Counted from the first letter of the stretch, positions 16,734 to 26,137 are shown. The stretch is 64,000 nucleotides of DNA from Amycolatopsis sacchari (GCF_900114035.1 NZ_FORP01000011.1:1-64000), one strand, 5' to 3'. The notes: a model not told the origin generated them from the letters alone. Numbers and translations: made by a program.

Positions 16734-18718
16734 GACGGGTCCCTTCCCGGCTCGATGCCGGCCTGGCGCATCACCTCCCGCGCCTCCGCCGGCCAGTTCC
16801 CGTCAGCGACCTGCACGTTGCCGTCGAGGACGTTGTGGTGCGGCTCGCCGGTCACGACGCGCGTCAGCCCGGTGTCGTACCAGTTCCCCCGGAAGGTGTT
16901 GTCGTTCGTGTTGTTGGTGGCACTCGCGTTGGTGAACGCCCAGACGCCGGAGTCCTGGATCACGTTGCCCGTCAGGCTCACGTAACGCGAACCTTCGTCG
17001 AGGTACAGCCCGACGGTCTCGTGGTTGTCGTAGACGTAGTTTCGGTCGATGACGGCACCCGGGTTCGCCGAGAGGTTGTAGATGCTGCCACCGTCGTGGA
17101 AGACCTTCTTCGTGCCGTGCACGAGGTTGTAGCGGACGACGGTGTCCTTGAGCGTGGTGGGCGTCGAGTACACCGGCTGGTAGTCGTACAGCCCGCGGTC
17201 GCGGTAGTCCTGGCTGCCCCCGGGGTCGTTGGCGCCCCAGCCCCAGCCCACGTCGATGCCGTCGTAGGCGAGGTCGGACACCTCGTTGTGCTCGATGACG
17301 GCGTGGGTGACGTAGGTGGTCAGGACGCCCGCCATGTCCTTGTAGTCCCGCGCGACGTCCGTGACCAGGTTGTCGGTGATGGTGATGTCCCGGTCGGCCA
17401 TCGCGGGATCGGCGGGGTGGTGGGCGTCGGGCTGGACGCCGCCGGCGACGATGCCGGAACCGGCGTCGTCCCGGAAGGTGTTGCGGTGCACCGTGATCCG
17501 GGAGGCACCCAGCCCGGCACCGGAGGCGTGGGCGTTCGCGTCGTTGCCGATGCCGAGCGCCACCTGCCCGAGGTGGGCGAAGGTGTTGCCGGTGAACGAG
17601 ATGTCGCGGGCGGCCGAAACCTGGACCGCGGCGGGCACCTGGTGCCAGCTGTTGCGCGCGGCCTCGAACAGCGGGCAGCCCAGCTGGCACGAGGTGAGGA
17701 AGTCGGCGGGCTGCGGGTAGGCGCCGGCGAGGAACGTGCCGCTCTGCTGGTTGGCGTAACCGACCGAGGTGCCGGGCTGGAGCCACGTGGTGTGCTCGAA
17801 GTGGAGACCGCGGAACGCGAGGTCGTGGACCGGCCGGGTGCGGGTGCCGCTCACCTGGACCAGCGAGGACAGGCGCGGCAGCTCGACGTCGCTGTGTGCC
17901 GGGTCCCACCCGGCGGGCGCCTTGTAGTACACCTTCCCGGCGTCCGGGTCGAGGTACCACTGCCCGGTCTGCAGGAACGCGTAGGAGTTCTCCAGCAGCA
18001 GCGTGCCACCCGCGAAGGGGTGGGCGAGGGTGTCATACCCCCAGTTGTTGTTGTTCCAGGCCGGTTGCCGCATCGTGATCGTGGTCCCGGTGATGCTCTC
18101 CACCGGCGCGTACCGGTCCGTGAAGGAGTTCTGGCTCTCCACCTCGATCCGGTCCTGGTCGGGCAGAGTGGCCAGGTAGCCGAGCGCCGGGTTCACAATG
18201 GACAATCCCGTCGGCGTGACCTGGACGTCGGTCCGGGCGATGGGAATCGCCGCTCGCGGGGCCGACACACCGTCCACGTAGAGCTGGCGGGAGTCCACGC
18301 CCTTCGGCACGTCCGCGACGTAGATGCCGGCCGCCGGGTCGTGCTGTTCCCAGCCGGTCACCGGCAGCCCGCCGGACAGGACGGGTGTCTGCCCCGGCAG
18401 GGCCTGCCAGGTGATGGTGTGGCCGTTGCGGCCGGAGTCCTCGCTGGTGAACTTCAACGGGGAGGCCAGCCGGTAGGTGCCGCCCGCGAGCGCGACCGTG
18501 ACGTTCCCCCGCGCGGACAGGCCGCGGGCCAGCTCGCGTGCCTTCTCCAGGGTGGCCACCGGCCTGCCGGGAGTGCCCCGGTCGTGGTCGTCCCCGCCGG
18601 GGGCGACGAAGATCGTGAACCCGGGAGTCCCGGTGGCTTGCGCCGGGGCCGTGGTCAGTGCCACCACCGCTGCCGCGACGGCCAGCGCCGCCAGCGCTTT
18701 TCTGCCGGTGTACCGCAT
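16730..18718 (-). CDS. Secreted right-handed beta-helix glycosidase, GH141-like
   Basis: A 662-residue exported protein. The N-terminus is a classical signal peptide (basic MRYTGRK, hydrophobic core, APAQATG cleavage region). The mature start FTIFVAPGGDDHDRGTPGRPVATLEKARELARG, with PVLSGGLPVTGW and RQLYVDGVSAPRAAIP, is typical of the parallel beta-helix family that includes GH141. It is followed by many N-rich beta-helix turns (ITVHRNTFRDD, AVIEHNEVSDLAYDGIDVG). Characterised GH141 members are alpha-L-fucosidases or xylanases. Next to sugar dehydrogenase and lactonase genes of deoxysugar type, an alpha-L-fucosidase role is plausible but unproven. It is the most downstream gene of the second sugar operon. 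Confidence 0.75.
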   Translation of the reverse strand: MRYTGRKALAALAVAAAVVALTTAPAQATGTPGFTIFVAPGGDDHDRGTPGRPVATLEKARELARGLSARGNVTVALAGGTYRLASPLKFTSEDSGRNGHTITWQALPGQTPVLSGGLPVTGWEQHDPAAGIYVADVPKGVDSRQLYVDGVSAPRAAIPIARTDVQVTPTGLSIVNPALGYLATLPDQDRIEVESQNSFTDRYAPVESITGTTITMRQPAWNNNNWGYDTLAHPFAGGTLLLENSYAFLQTGQWYLDPDAGKVYYKAPAGWDPAHSDVELPRLSSLVQVSGTRTRPVHDLAFRGLHFEHTTWLQPGTSVGYANQQSGTFLAGAYPQPADFLTSCQLGCPLFEAARNSWHQVPAAVQVSAARDISFTGNTFAHLGQVALGIGNDANAHASGAGLGASRITVHRNTFRDDAGSGIVAGGVQPDAHHPADPAMADRDITITDNLVTDVARDYKDMAGVLTTYVTHAVIEHNEVSDLAYDGIDVGWGWGANDPGGSQDYRDRGLYDYQPVYSTPTTLKDTVVRYNLVHGTKKVFHDGGSIYNLSANPGAVIDRNYVYDNHETVGLYLDEGSRYVSLTGNVIQDSGVWAFTNASATNNTNDNTFRGNWYDTGLTRVVTGEPHHNVLDGNVQVADGNWPAEAREVMRQAGIEPGRDPS

Positions 18719-18757
18719 GGTGCAGTGTCCTTTCCGGAGGTTTGGTGCCGGCCGGGT

Positions 18758-19522
18758 TCAGCGCCCGAGCCAGCCGCCGTCGACGGGGATCAGCGCGCCG
18801 TGCACGTAGTCGGAGGCGGCCGAGGCCAGGAAGACGGCCACGCCGCCGAAGTCCTCGGGGCGGGCCCACCGGCCGGCCGGGATGCGCTCGAGGATCGCCC
18901 GGAACCGGGCGGGATCCTCGCGCAGGGCCAGGGTGTTGTCCGTCTCGACGTAACCGGGGACGATCGCGTTGACGTTCACCCCGCGCCCCGCCCATTCGTT
19001 GGCCAGCGCGCGGGTCAGGCCCGCGATGCCGGATTTCGCCGCCGCGTACCCGGGAACGTTGATCCCGCCCTGGAAACTGAGCAGCGACGCGGTGAACACG
19101 ATCTTGCCGCGGCCGCGTTCGAGCATCCGCCCGCCCACCTCGCGGGTCAGCGTGAACTGGCTCGACAGGTCCACGCTGATGACGCGGTCCCAGTCCTCAT
19201 CGGAGTGTTCCGCGGCGGGCGCGCGGGCGATGGTGCCCGCGTTGTTGACGAGGATGTCGATCGGCCGCCCCAGATCGGCCAGGCCGGCCGCGAGTTCCGC
19301 CACCGCGGCCCGGTCCGAGAAGTCGGCGGTGAGCGCGGTGCACCGGCGGCCGAGCGCGGTGACGCGCGCTTCGACCTCGCTGCCCGAGGTCTCCTGGTGC
19401 GCGCTGACGGCGACGATGTCCGCGCCCGCGGCGGCCAGCGCCTCGGCGATCCCGAGCCCGATCCCCCGGCGGGCGCCGGTGACGACCGCGAGTTTCCCGG
19501 TGAGGTCGAACATCCCGGTCAC
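18758..19522 (-). CDS. SDR family oxidoreductase (KduD-like)
   Basis: A 254-residue SDR with TGARRGIG, LVNNAGTI and a GYAAAKSGI catalytic motif. The HTDFS- and VPGYVETD-type segments and overall length resemble 2-deoxy-D-gluconate/2-keto-3-deoxy-sugar-acid dehydrogenases. The GTG at 19522 overlaps the Zn-dehydrogenase stop (GTGA at 19519-19522); an ATG at 19513 is possible. In a non-phosphorylative deoxysugar pathway it could oxidise a 2-keto-3-deoxy acid (inference). Confidence 0.88.
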   Translation of the reverse strand: MTGMFDLTGKLAVVTGARRGIGLGIAEALAAAGADIVAVSAHQETSGSEVEARVTALGRRCTALTADFSDRAAVAELAAGLADLGRPIDILVNNAGTIARAPAAEHSDEDWDRVISVDLSSQFTLTREVGGRMLERGRGKIVFTASLLSFQGGINVPGYAAAKSGIAGLTRALANEWAGRGVNVNAIVPGYVETDNTLALREDPARFRAILERIPAGRWARPEDFGGVAVFLASAASDYVHGALIPVDGGWLGR

Positions 19523-20562
19523 CGTGCCTCCCCCGCCCCACCGGACTGGCAGTCGATCAGGACCTTGACCACGTTCGCACCACTTTCCAACGCCACGAAG
19601 GCTTCCGTGGCCCGGCCGAACGGTTCCACCCGCGAGATCAGGGTCGCGGCCGGGATCACGCCCTCGGTGAGGAGGTCGACCGCCGCGGTGAAGTCCTCGC
19701 GGTCGTACAGGCGCGCGCCGAGCAACGTCAGCTCACGCCAGAAGAACCGGTGCAGGTCCACCTCGCGGGGCGCAGGGTGGATCGCCACCTGGACCAGCCT
19801 GCCCCGCGTCGCCAGCGCGGCGACCGCGGTCGACACCCCGGCCGCCGCACCGGAGACCTCGAAGGCCACCGCCGCCCCGGCGCCGTCCGTCCACTCGTCC
19901 ACCGTCGCGGTGAAGCCGTCGTCGCGGGGATCGAGCGCGGTCAGGCCCAGCCCCTCCCCGATCGACCTGCGGTAGCGGTCCGGCTCGGCCAGCAGGACCT
20001 CCGCTCCGGACCGCCGTGCGAAGACCGCGATGAGCAGCCCGATCGGCCCTCCGCCCACGACGAGCGCCCGTTCGCCGGGCCGCAGTTCCGCCCGCCGCAC
20101 GTCGTGCACCGCGACGGCGGTGGGTTCGACCAGCGCGGCGTGGTCGAGCGGGAGGTCCGCGGGCAGCCGCACCAGGGTGTCCGCCGGCACCGTCCAGCTG
20201 GTCTGCATCGAGCCGGGCGCGTCGATGCCCAGGAACACCAGCCGGTGGCAGATCGACGTGTGCCCGGCCCGGCACGCCGGGCACTCGCCGCACCACCGCA
20301 GGGGCATCACCGTGACCGGATCACCGACCTGCCAGCCTTCGACCCCGCTGCCGATTTCCGCGATCCGCCCGGACATCTCGTGCCCGAGCACGCCCGGCGG
20401 GCGGACCCTGCCGTCCATGTCGCCGTGGAAGATGTGCAGATCGGTGCCGCAGATCCCGGTGTAGGCCACCGCGATCCGCACCTGCCCCGGCGGCGGTGGC
20501 ACGGCGTCGGCTGTTTCGACGACGAGTGTCCGGGCGCCGGAGTAGGCGACGTGGGAACTCAT
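19519..20562 (-). CDS. Zinc-dependent alcohol/polyol dehydrogenase (MDR)
   Basis: A 347-residue medium-chain dehydrogenase. The catalytic zinc site is seen in GICGTDLH and GHEMSGR, and the structural zinc Cys cluster in CGECPACRAGHTSIC. The Rossmann motif reads VVGGGPIGLL. The start ATG at 20562 overlaps the lactonase stop (ATGA), and the 3' end overlaps the SDR start. Similar enzymes oxidise sugar alcohols, sugar acids or L-threonine. Between a lactonase and an SDR it most likely acts on a sugar acid or its keto derivative (inference). Confidence 0.92.
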   Translation of the reverse strand: MSSHVAYSGARTLVVETADAVPPPPGQVRIAVAYTGICGTDLHIFHGDMDGRVRPPGVLGHEMSGRIAEIGSGVEGWQVGDPVTVMPLRWCGECPACRAGHTSICHRLVFLGIDAPGSMQTSWTVPADTLVRLPADLPLDHAALVEPTAVAVHDVRRAELRPGERALVVGGGPIGLLIAVFARRSGAEVLLAEPDRYRRSIGEGLGLTALDPRDDGFTATVDEWTDGAGAAVAFEVSGAAAGVSTAVAALATRGRLVQVAIHPAPREVDLHRFFWRELTLLGARLYDREDFTAAVDLLTEGVIPAATLISRVEPFGRATEAFVALESGANVVKVLIDCQSGGAGEAR

Positions 20563-21395
20563 TGCGGGTCCTTTCGTGCGTGGTACGTCCGCGCCGCGTT
20601 GCCGTGCAGGACGGCGTCGGCCGGAAACCCGGCGAGCGCCTCGCGGACGAGGTCGAGCCAGGCGTCGTGGTCGGTGGCCAGGGTCAGCACGGGCCAGTCG
20701 CTGCCGTACAGGCACCGCTCCGGCCCGAACACGTCCAGCGCCTCGCGCAGCGTGTCGCGCAGGACGGCGCGGGTCGTGCCCGGTCTCGTCTCCGTCGCCA
20801 GGCCCGACAGCTTGCAGAGCACGTTGCCGTGCCGCGCGAGCCGGTACAGGTCCTCGCGCCAGCGGCCGTACTCCGGGCCGCCGGGAGACGGTTTTCCGAG
20901 GTGGTCCAGGACGAGGGTCGTCTCCGGGCAGGCGGCGGCCAGGTCGGTCAGCTCCGGCAACTGGTGCGCGCGGACGCACGCGTCGAACGGCAATCCCGCC
21001 TGTCCCAGCAGGCTCACGCCGGTCCGGAACTCGCGTCCGCCGAGGAAGCCGGGGCCCTCGTCCTGCACGTTGCGCCGCACGCCGAGCACGAACGGATCGT
21101 CGGCGTACTCCGCGAGAAACCGTTGTGTGGCAACGGGATCTCCGAGTTCGGCGTGGGCGACGACGCCGCGGATCCACGGGTGCCGCTCCGCTTCCCGCCG
21201 GAGCCACCCGATCTCGGCGTCGGCGTCGCCCCGGCTCCTTCCCGCTTCGACGAAGACGACGTCGGCTCCACGCCCCGGAAAGTCTTCCGGCAGAAAAGGC
21301 CGGTTGAGCTGCGGCACTTCGTCCAGCCACGGGTAACGCAACCGCCGTGGATCCCAGAAGTGCACGTGGGTGTCGATGAGGTCCGGACCACTCAC
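20559..21395 (-). CDS. Amidohydrolase-2 family sugar lactonase (L-fuconolactonase-like)
   Basis: A 278-residue metal-dependent hydrolase of the amidohydrolase-2 family. The metal-binding opening is IDTHVHFWDPRRLRYPWL. DHLGKP lies mid-protein and CLYGSDWPV near the C-terminus carries the catalytic Asp. The opening (THVHFWDP...YPWL) and length match L-fuconolactonase/L-rhamnonolactonase-type enzymes that open 1,4-lactones. The GTG at 21395 overlaps the aldo/keto reductase stop (GTGA), placing it directly after the enzyme that would make the lactone. Confidence 0.85.
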   Translation of the reverse strand: MSGPDLIDTHVHFWDPRRLRYPWLDEVPQLNRPFLPEDFPGRGADVVFVEAGRSRGDADAEIGWLRREAERHPWIRGVVAHAELGDPVATQRFLAEYADDPFVLGVRRNVQDEGPGFLGGREFRTGVSLLGQAGLPFDACVRAHQLPELTDLAAACPETTLVLDHLGKPSPGGPEYGRWREDLYRLARHGNVLCKLSGLATETRPGTTRAVLRDTLREALDVFGPERCLYGSDWPVLTLATDHDAWLDLVREALAGFPADAVLHGNAARTYHARKDPQ

Positions 21396-22336
21396 GGCTC
21401 TCCCCCGGGGTTCTGGTTTTCCGGGCGCCCGTTGGGCCACGAAACGTCCCGCACGGGCTCCAGGCACGCCTCGACCTCCCGCAGCAGTTCCTCGTCACGC
21501 GGCTCGGAAAGCCAACGGACGTTCCGCCGCACTTCCTCCGGGTCGGCGGCGCCGACGAGCGTGGTGGGGAAATCCCCGGTGCTCACCGCGAACTGCAGCG
21601 CGACACGGGCCAGCTCCTCGCCGCGCGCCCCGCACAACGCACCCGCCTCCGCGCAACACTTCAGGATTTCCGCCGGCGCCGGATGCCAGGACGGCGCTCC
21701 GCGATTGGTCAGCGCGCCCATCGCCAGCGGTGACGCGTTGATCACGGCCGTGCCCCGGCGCGCGAACCGGTCCCGCCACGCGGCCAGCCGCCGGTTCTGC
21801 AGGGTGTAGTGGCAGTAGGAGATGATCGTGTCGACCGGGGCGCGTTCGACGACATACGCGAGCGCGGGCAGGGGGTACCCCGTCACGCCGACCGCGCCGA
21901 TCACGCCGTCCTCCTGCAGCGCGCGCAGGGCCGGGATCGTTTCGCGCACCACCTGGTCGAGGTCGCCGAACTCGACGTCGTGGCACTGGACCAGGTCGAG
22001 GTGGTCGGTGCCCAGCCGGTCGAGGCTCTCCCGCACGCTGCGGGTCACCCGCTCCGCGCTGAAGTCGAACTCCGTGTCGCTGTACCGGCCGACCTTGGTC
22101 GCCAGCACGTAGGCCGAGCGGTCGACGCCGCGCAAAGCCTTGCCCAGTACCGTTTCCGCAACCGTCTCGCCGTAGTACGGGGATACGTCGAAGAACGTGA
22201 TGCCGAGTTCGAGCGCGGTGTGGACGGCCTCGATGCCCCGTCGTTCACCGCCCCGCGGCAACCGTCCCAGCGGAGAGGCGCCGAAACCGAGCTCCGAGAC
22301 CTCCAGCCCGGTCCCGCCGAGTGGACGGCGCTTCAC
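21392..22336 (-). CDS. Aldo/keto reductase, L-galactose/L-fucose dehydrogenase-like
   Basis: A 314-residue aldo/keto reductase. It opens RRPLGGTGLEVSELGFGASPLG, has FFDVSPYYGETVAE with the catalytic Tyr, and ATKVGRY with the catalytic Lys. DLVQCHDVEFGD carries the active-site His and is typical of the L-galactose/D-threo-aldose (L-fucose) 1-dehydrogenase group. The GTG at 22336 overlaps the preceding stop. With the lactonase immediately downstream it would make a sugar lactone from an aldose, the first step of non-phosphorylative catabolism. The sugar is inferred as L-fucose-like; direct evidence is lacking. Confidence 0.87.
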   Translation of the reverse strand: MKRRPLGGTGLEVSELGFGASPLGRLPRGGERRGIEAVHTALELGITFFDVSPYYGETVAETVLGKALRGVDRSAYVLATKVGRYSDTEFDFSAERVTRSVRESLDRLGTDHLDLVQCHDVEFGDLDQVVRETIPALRALQEDGVIGAVGVTGYPLPALAYVVERAPVDTIISYCHYTLQNRRLAAWRDRFARRGTAVINASPLAMGALTNRGAPSWHPAPAEILKCCAEAGALCGARGEELARVALQFAVSTGDFPTTLVGAADPEEVRRNVRWLSEPRDEELLREVEACLEPVRDVSWPNGRPENQNPGGEP

Positions 22337-24249
22337 GCGGCACCTCCGGACCGGTCGAACGGCGTCGCGTAGGAGGGGGTGCGCGCCCGCAGCGCGAGCC
22401 GCAACGTCAACCGGACGCGGGTGGACGGCGGCAGGTCCACGCGCAGCCAGGGGCCGCCGACGTGGACCGGCGCGGAGGTCACGACCGGCTCGCTGTGACC
22501 GTAGTCGTAGAGATCGCCGACCCACGACGGGTCCTCGCACACGGTGTGCTCCACGGTCTCGATGTGGTGCTCGGCGAACGCCCCCGCCTGCACGATCACC
22601 GGGCGCGCGGCCTCCGGGTCGAGGTTGACCAGGTCGACCACGGTCGCCTCGGGCTCGATCCCGGACACCAGCGCCGCGACCGAGGGAGGCAGGCCGGGAC
22701 GGCGCGCGGTCGCGTCGTAGTAGCGCACGCGGGCCTGTTGCAGTCCCCCGTTGTACACGACCTGCGGGGCGCCCCAGGTGAGCTGGACCAGTGCCTCGGT
22801 GACCACCGGGTTCGACTGCTGCCACAGGTGGATGTCCGCCTCGGGGACGTCGCGGCCGCGGTACCGCTCCATCCGCGCCAGCCGGTGCCGCACCTGCGCC
22901 TGCGCGGCCGCCAGGATCCGCTCGGGGTAACCCGGGTTGTCGCCCGCGAGGTAGGCGAACCACGGCTCCTCGTGCCCCGCCTCCTCCTTGCTGCGGAAGG
23001 GCCGCACCGTGCGCCAGTCGTGCCCGCTCGCGGCGCGGAGGCGTTCGATGCGCTCCCGGTCCTCCGGGGACGCGGTGTGGTGCCACAACGCCGCGGGCAC
23101 GCCCATCAGCATCGGGTTGTAGTCGAACCAGCCCCGGTCGTCGTACCGGAAGGGGACGTGCAGCGTCGGCGTGTGCACGTCTTCGCGCAGCTGCACCGTC
23201 CACTTCGACTGGAGGCTGGAATCCGCCTCGGTGAACGCCATGACCTTGCCGTGGCCGATGATCTCGTCCAGCGCCGGGCGCACCAGGTCGGTGAACGAGT
23301 CGTCGCCCGTGACCAGTGCCGCCGCCAGCGCGGCCACCACGGCCGCGTGCCCCACGCTGTACCAGCCGTGCGGCCAGGACCAGCCGTAGTGCCCGCCGTA
23401 CCAGCGGCCGTCGAGCAGCCCGCCCACGGTGCCGTCCGGGGCGACGTTGTCGGGGACGATGCCATTGTTGGCGCGGGCGCGCTCCCGCCACGCTCCCACG
23501 TACTCGGCGAGCCAGTCGCGGTAACGCCCGTCGCCGGTCAGCAGGAACGCGTTGAGCACGAGCCCGGACGTGGCCAGGTTGACGGCGGTGTCGCCCACCC
23601 CCATCCGGCGCCGCATTTCCTCGCCCAGCCGCGGATCCCGGCCCGGCGGGTGCTCCCTGCTCGTCAGCCACTCCAGCGGATAGCCGTACATCCTCGCTTC
23701 CTGCGGCAGCCAGGGATAGGCGTCCCCGTCGAAAAGCCCCTCGCGCGAAGGGTCGCTGCCGTTGTGGGGACGCCGGATGATGCGGTGCGCGGGGTCGTAG
23801 TTGCCGTGGGCGGGATCGACGTAGAGCTCGGCGAACCGCACCGCCCGCTCCCGCCACCGCTCCGGCGCCGCCATGCACAGGAAGTACAGCAGCAGCAGGC
23901 TTTCGCCCTGGTGGAACCAGTCGTACCCGCGTTCGTACTCCTCGCGCAGCATGCCCAGCCCGGTCAGCTGCCGGGTGACGCCCTCCCAGTGCCGCTCCGA
24001 CTCGGCGAGCAGGTCGTCGGCGCCGCCGAGCAGGTAGAGCTGCGGCCAGTTGAAGAACGTCTCGTAGAAGTCGTCCACCCCGTCCCGCGTGCTCAGGCGG
24101 CCGCCGTACCGCAGGCGCCCGTCGGGCTCGGTGAAGTCCCGCCCGAACCGGCGCCAGGCGTGGTCGAGCAGGTCGAACAGCTCGCGCTGCGCGATCGCCC
24201 AGCCCGGCGGTTCGAGCAGCGGGACCGAGGCCGTGAGGGCGGGAAGCAT
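22333..24249 (-). CDS. Putative alpha/alpha-toroid glycosidase of uncertain family
   Basis: A 638-residue cytoplasmic protein without a signal peptide. I cannot assign it to a numbered family. The first 450 residues are rich in paired helices with Trp/Tyr/His-rich turns (ETFFNWPQLYLLGG, YDWFHQGESLLLLYFLCMA, RWYGGHYGWSWPHGWYSVGHAAVVAALAAAL), as in (alpha/alpha)6 barrels. The last part is beta-rich, from EALVQLTWGAPQVVYNGGLQQARVRYYD onward, like a jelly-roll. It sits 39 bp after the importer permease and overlaps the sugar dehydrogenase start, so a role in trimming the imported glycan is likely. Candidate acidic catalytic residues cannot be chosen from sequence alone. Confidence 0.6.
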   Translation of the reverse strand: MLPALTASVPLLEPPGWAIAQRELFDLLDHAWRRFGRDFTEPDGRLRYGGRLSTRDGVDDFYETFFNWPQLYLLGGADDLLAESERHWEGVTRQLTGLGMLREEYERGYDWFHQGESLLLLYFLCMAAPERWRERAVRFAELYVDPAHGNYDPAHRIIRRPHNGSDPSREGLFDGDAYPWLPQEARMYGYPLEWLTSREHPPGRDPRLGEEMRRRMGVGDTAVNLATSGLVLNAFLLTGDGRYRDWLAEYVGAWRERARANNGIVPDNVAPDGTVGGLLDGRWYGGHYGWSWPHGWYSVGHAAVVAALAAALVTGDDSFTDLVRPALDEIIGHGKVMAFTEADSSLQSKWTVQLREDVHTPTLHVPFRYDDRGWFDYNPMLMGVPAALWHHTASPEDRERIERLRAASGHDWRTVRPFRSKEEAGHEEPWFAYLAGDNPGYPERILAAAQAQVRHRLARMERYRGRDVPEADIHLWQQSNPVVTEALVQLTWGAPQVVYNGGLQQARVRYYDATARRPGLPPSVAALVSGIEPEATVVDLVNLDPEAARPVIVQAGAFAEHHIETVEHTVCEDPSWVGDLYDYGHSEPVVTSAPVHVGGPWLRVDLPPSTRVRLTLRLALRARTPSYATPFDRSGGAA

Positions 24250-24288
24250 CAGGGGAGTTCTCCGTTCCGGGGCGGTGGCGCGGCGAGG

Positions 24289-25236
24289 TCACTCCTTGGT
24301 CGCGCCGGCGAGCATGCCGGCGACCAGGAAGCGCTGGGAGAAGAGGAAGACGAGGAGGACAGGGGTGATCGCCACGAGCGTGGCGAGCGCGAGCTCCGGC
24401 CGTTGCACGGCGGCGGTGCCGACGGTGGGGTTGAACTGCGGCACCGCGTTCAGCAGGGTGCCGAGCCCCACCTGCACGGGGAACTGGTCGCTCTCGGGCA
24501 GCAGGACGTAGGGCAGGAAGTAGTTGGTCCAGTTGGCCACGAAGCTGAAGAACCCGACCAGTGCCACGACCGGGGCGGCCAGCGGCAGCGCGATGTGCCG
24601 GAACACGCCGAACTGCGAGCAGCCGTCGAGCTTCGCCGCGGCGATGAGGTCCCGCGGCAGCGAGGTGGTGAAGTAGATGTAGGTCAGGTACACGCCGAAC
24701 GGGTAGAACGCGTACGGCAGGATGACCGACCACATCGAGCCGATCAGGTGCACCGCGTTCACCTCCAGGAACAGCGGCACCACCAGCGTCGCGTTGGGCA
24801 TCAGCATCACCACGAGCGTCGCGACGAGCAGCGTGCGCCGGCCGCGGAACTCGATCATCGCCAGTGCGTAGCCCGCGGGGACCGCCACGCACAACGTGAT
24901 CACGAGCGCGACGGACGAGTACACCGCGGAGTTGCCCAGCCACGAGAAGATCGCGTTGTCCTGGAACGAGGTGAGCGCGTGCCAGTTGTCGGCGAGCGCC
25001 CGCCACGAACCGAACGACAGCGGGCTGCCGTGCACGAGCTGGTCGTCGGTCTTCGTCGCGGCCAGCAGCAGCCACACCACCGGCAGCACGAAGAGGACGA
25101 GGAACAACGCGAGCACCAGTGCCGACAGCGGGTTCGGCAGTCCCCTCGCGCCGTGCCTCCGCGGGCGCGCGGGCACCGGGCGCCCGCCGCTCCTCGCCTC
25201 CGCCGCCCGGGTCGGCACCCTGGTGTCAGTCGGCAT
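24289..25236 (-). CDS. Sugar ABC transporter permease (MalG/CUT1 type)
   Basis: A 315-residue permease with a long basic N-terminus (RPVPARPRRHGARG), six spans and an EAA-type loop reading DLIAAAKLDGCSQFGVFRHIALPLAAP. The C-terminus FLVAGMLAGATKE is typical of MalG subunits. The ATG at 25236 overlaps the MalF-like 3' end by 11 bp. It pairs with the upstream permease and lipoprotein as a second CUT1 importer, again without its own ATPase gene. Confidence 0.94.
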   Translation of the reverse strand: MPTDTRVPTRAAEARSGGRPVPARPRRHGARGLPNPLSALVLALFLVLFVLPVVWLLLAATKTDDQLVHGSPLSFGSWRALADNWHALTSFQDNAIFSWLGNSAVYSSVALVITLCVAVPAGYALAMIEFRGRRTLLVATLVVMLMPNATLVVPLFLEVNAVHLIGSMWSVILPYAFYPFGVYLTYIYFTTSLPRDLIAAAKLDGCSQFGVFRHIALPLAAPVVALVGFFSFVANWTNYFLPYVLLPESDQFPVQVGLGTLLNAVPQFNPTVGTAAVQRPELALATLVAITPVLLVFLFSQRFLVAGMLAGATKE

Positions 25237-26137
25237 CGAAGAACCCCGATCGTGCGACGAACACACCGGCGACGGCGAGCCCGATCACCAGCAGCTCCAC
25301 CGAGATGGCCGCGGCCGTGTTCACGTTGTTGTTCTGGAAGGCGAAGTCGTACGAGAGCTGGTTGAGCGAGTAGTCGTGCCCGGCGACGCCCACACTCGCC
25401 TGCGACAGCAGCTGCGGTTCGACGAACAGCTGGGTGCCGCCGGCGAAGGCGAGGATGACCATGTAGACGATCCACTTGCGCAGCAAGGGGATCTGGATGC
25501 GCCACGCGGTCTGCCAGACCCCCGCGCCGTCGATCCGCGCCGCCTCCAGCAGGTCCGGCGAGATGTTGTTCAGCGCGCCGTACATCACCACGATCCAGCC
25601 GCCCGCGCCGGTCCAGAACGCGATCAGCGTGAACAGGACCGGCAGGTTCCCCGGCGCCACGACCTGGCCGAACGCGTCGAAACCCAGTGCCCGCAACAGG
25701 AAGCTCACCGGGCTCACCGACGGGTCCAGCATGAACAGCCACACCAGCACGCTCGCGGAACCCGCCAGCGCACCCGGGATGTAGTACAGGAAGCGCAAGG
25801 TCCGGCTGGCCGCGCCCGAGCGCAGGCGGTGCAGCAGCAACGCCAGCCCGACCACGAACACCACCAGCGAGGCCAGCCAGAACACCAGGTAGAGCGCGAC
25901 GTGCCCGACCGCGGACAGGTACCGGAAGTCGCTCGCCGCCTCGGCGAAGTTCGCGAAGCCGGCGAAGTTGTCGCCCGCGTCGGTGAACGCGAAGTACACC
26001 GCGTAGAGCGTGGGCACGACCCCGAACGCGATCAACAGGACGACGTACGCGAAGACGAAGAGGTGCCCGGCCCGGCCCGGCCATCGCGTCCGCCGCCGGG
26101 ACGTCCTGGCCGGGCGGGCCACCGTGGCCGTGCTCAC
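25226..26137 (-). CDS. Sugar ABC transporter permease (MalF/CUT1 type)
   Basis: A 303-residue permease with six spans. A basic N-terminus (RTSRRRTRWPGR) precedes TM1, then FAGFANFAEAAS follows it, and the EAA loop is DLLEAARIDGAGVWQTAWRIQIPLL. The start is the GTG at 26137, which overlaps the binding-protein stop (GTGA at 26134-26137); upstream sequence in the frame is antisense to that gene. It forms the importer channel of the GntR-flanked sugar operon. Confidence 0.93.
   Translation of the reverse strand: MSTATVARPARTSRRRTRWPGRAGHLFVFAYVVLLIAFGVVPTLYAVYFAFTDAGDNFAGFANFAEAASDFRYLSAVGHVALYLVFWLASLVVFVVGLALLLHRLRSGAASRTLRFLYYIPGALAGSASVLVWLFMLDPSVSPVSFLLRALGFDAFGQVVAPGNLPVLFTLIAFWTGAGGWIVVMYGALNNISPDLLEAARIDGAGVWQTAWRIQIPLLRKWIVYMVILAFAGGTQLFVEPQLLSQASVGVAGHDYSLNQLSYDFAFQNNNVNTAAAISVELLVIGLAVAGVFVARSGFFDAD

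Noticed and set aside
16727-19975. 1082-codon plus-strand open frame
   Set aside because: It runs antisense to the beta-helix protein and the SDR; it is Val/Arg/His-rich with no domain and spans two real genes.
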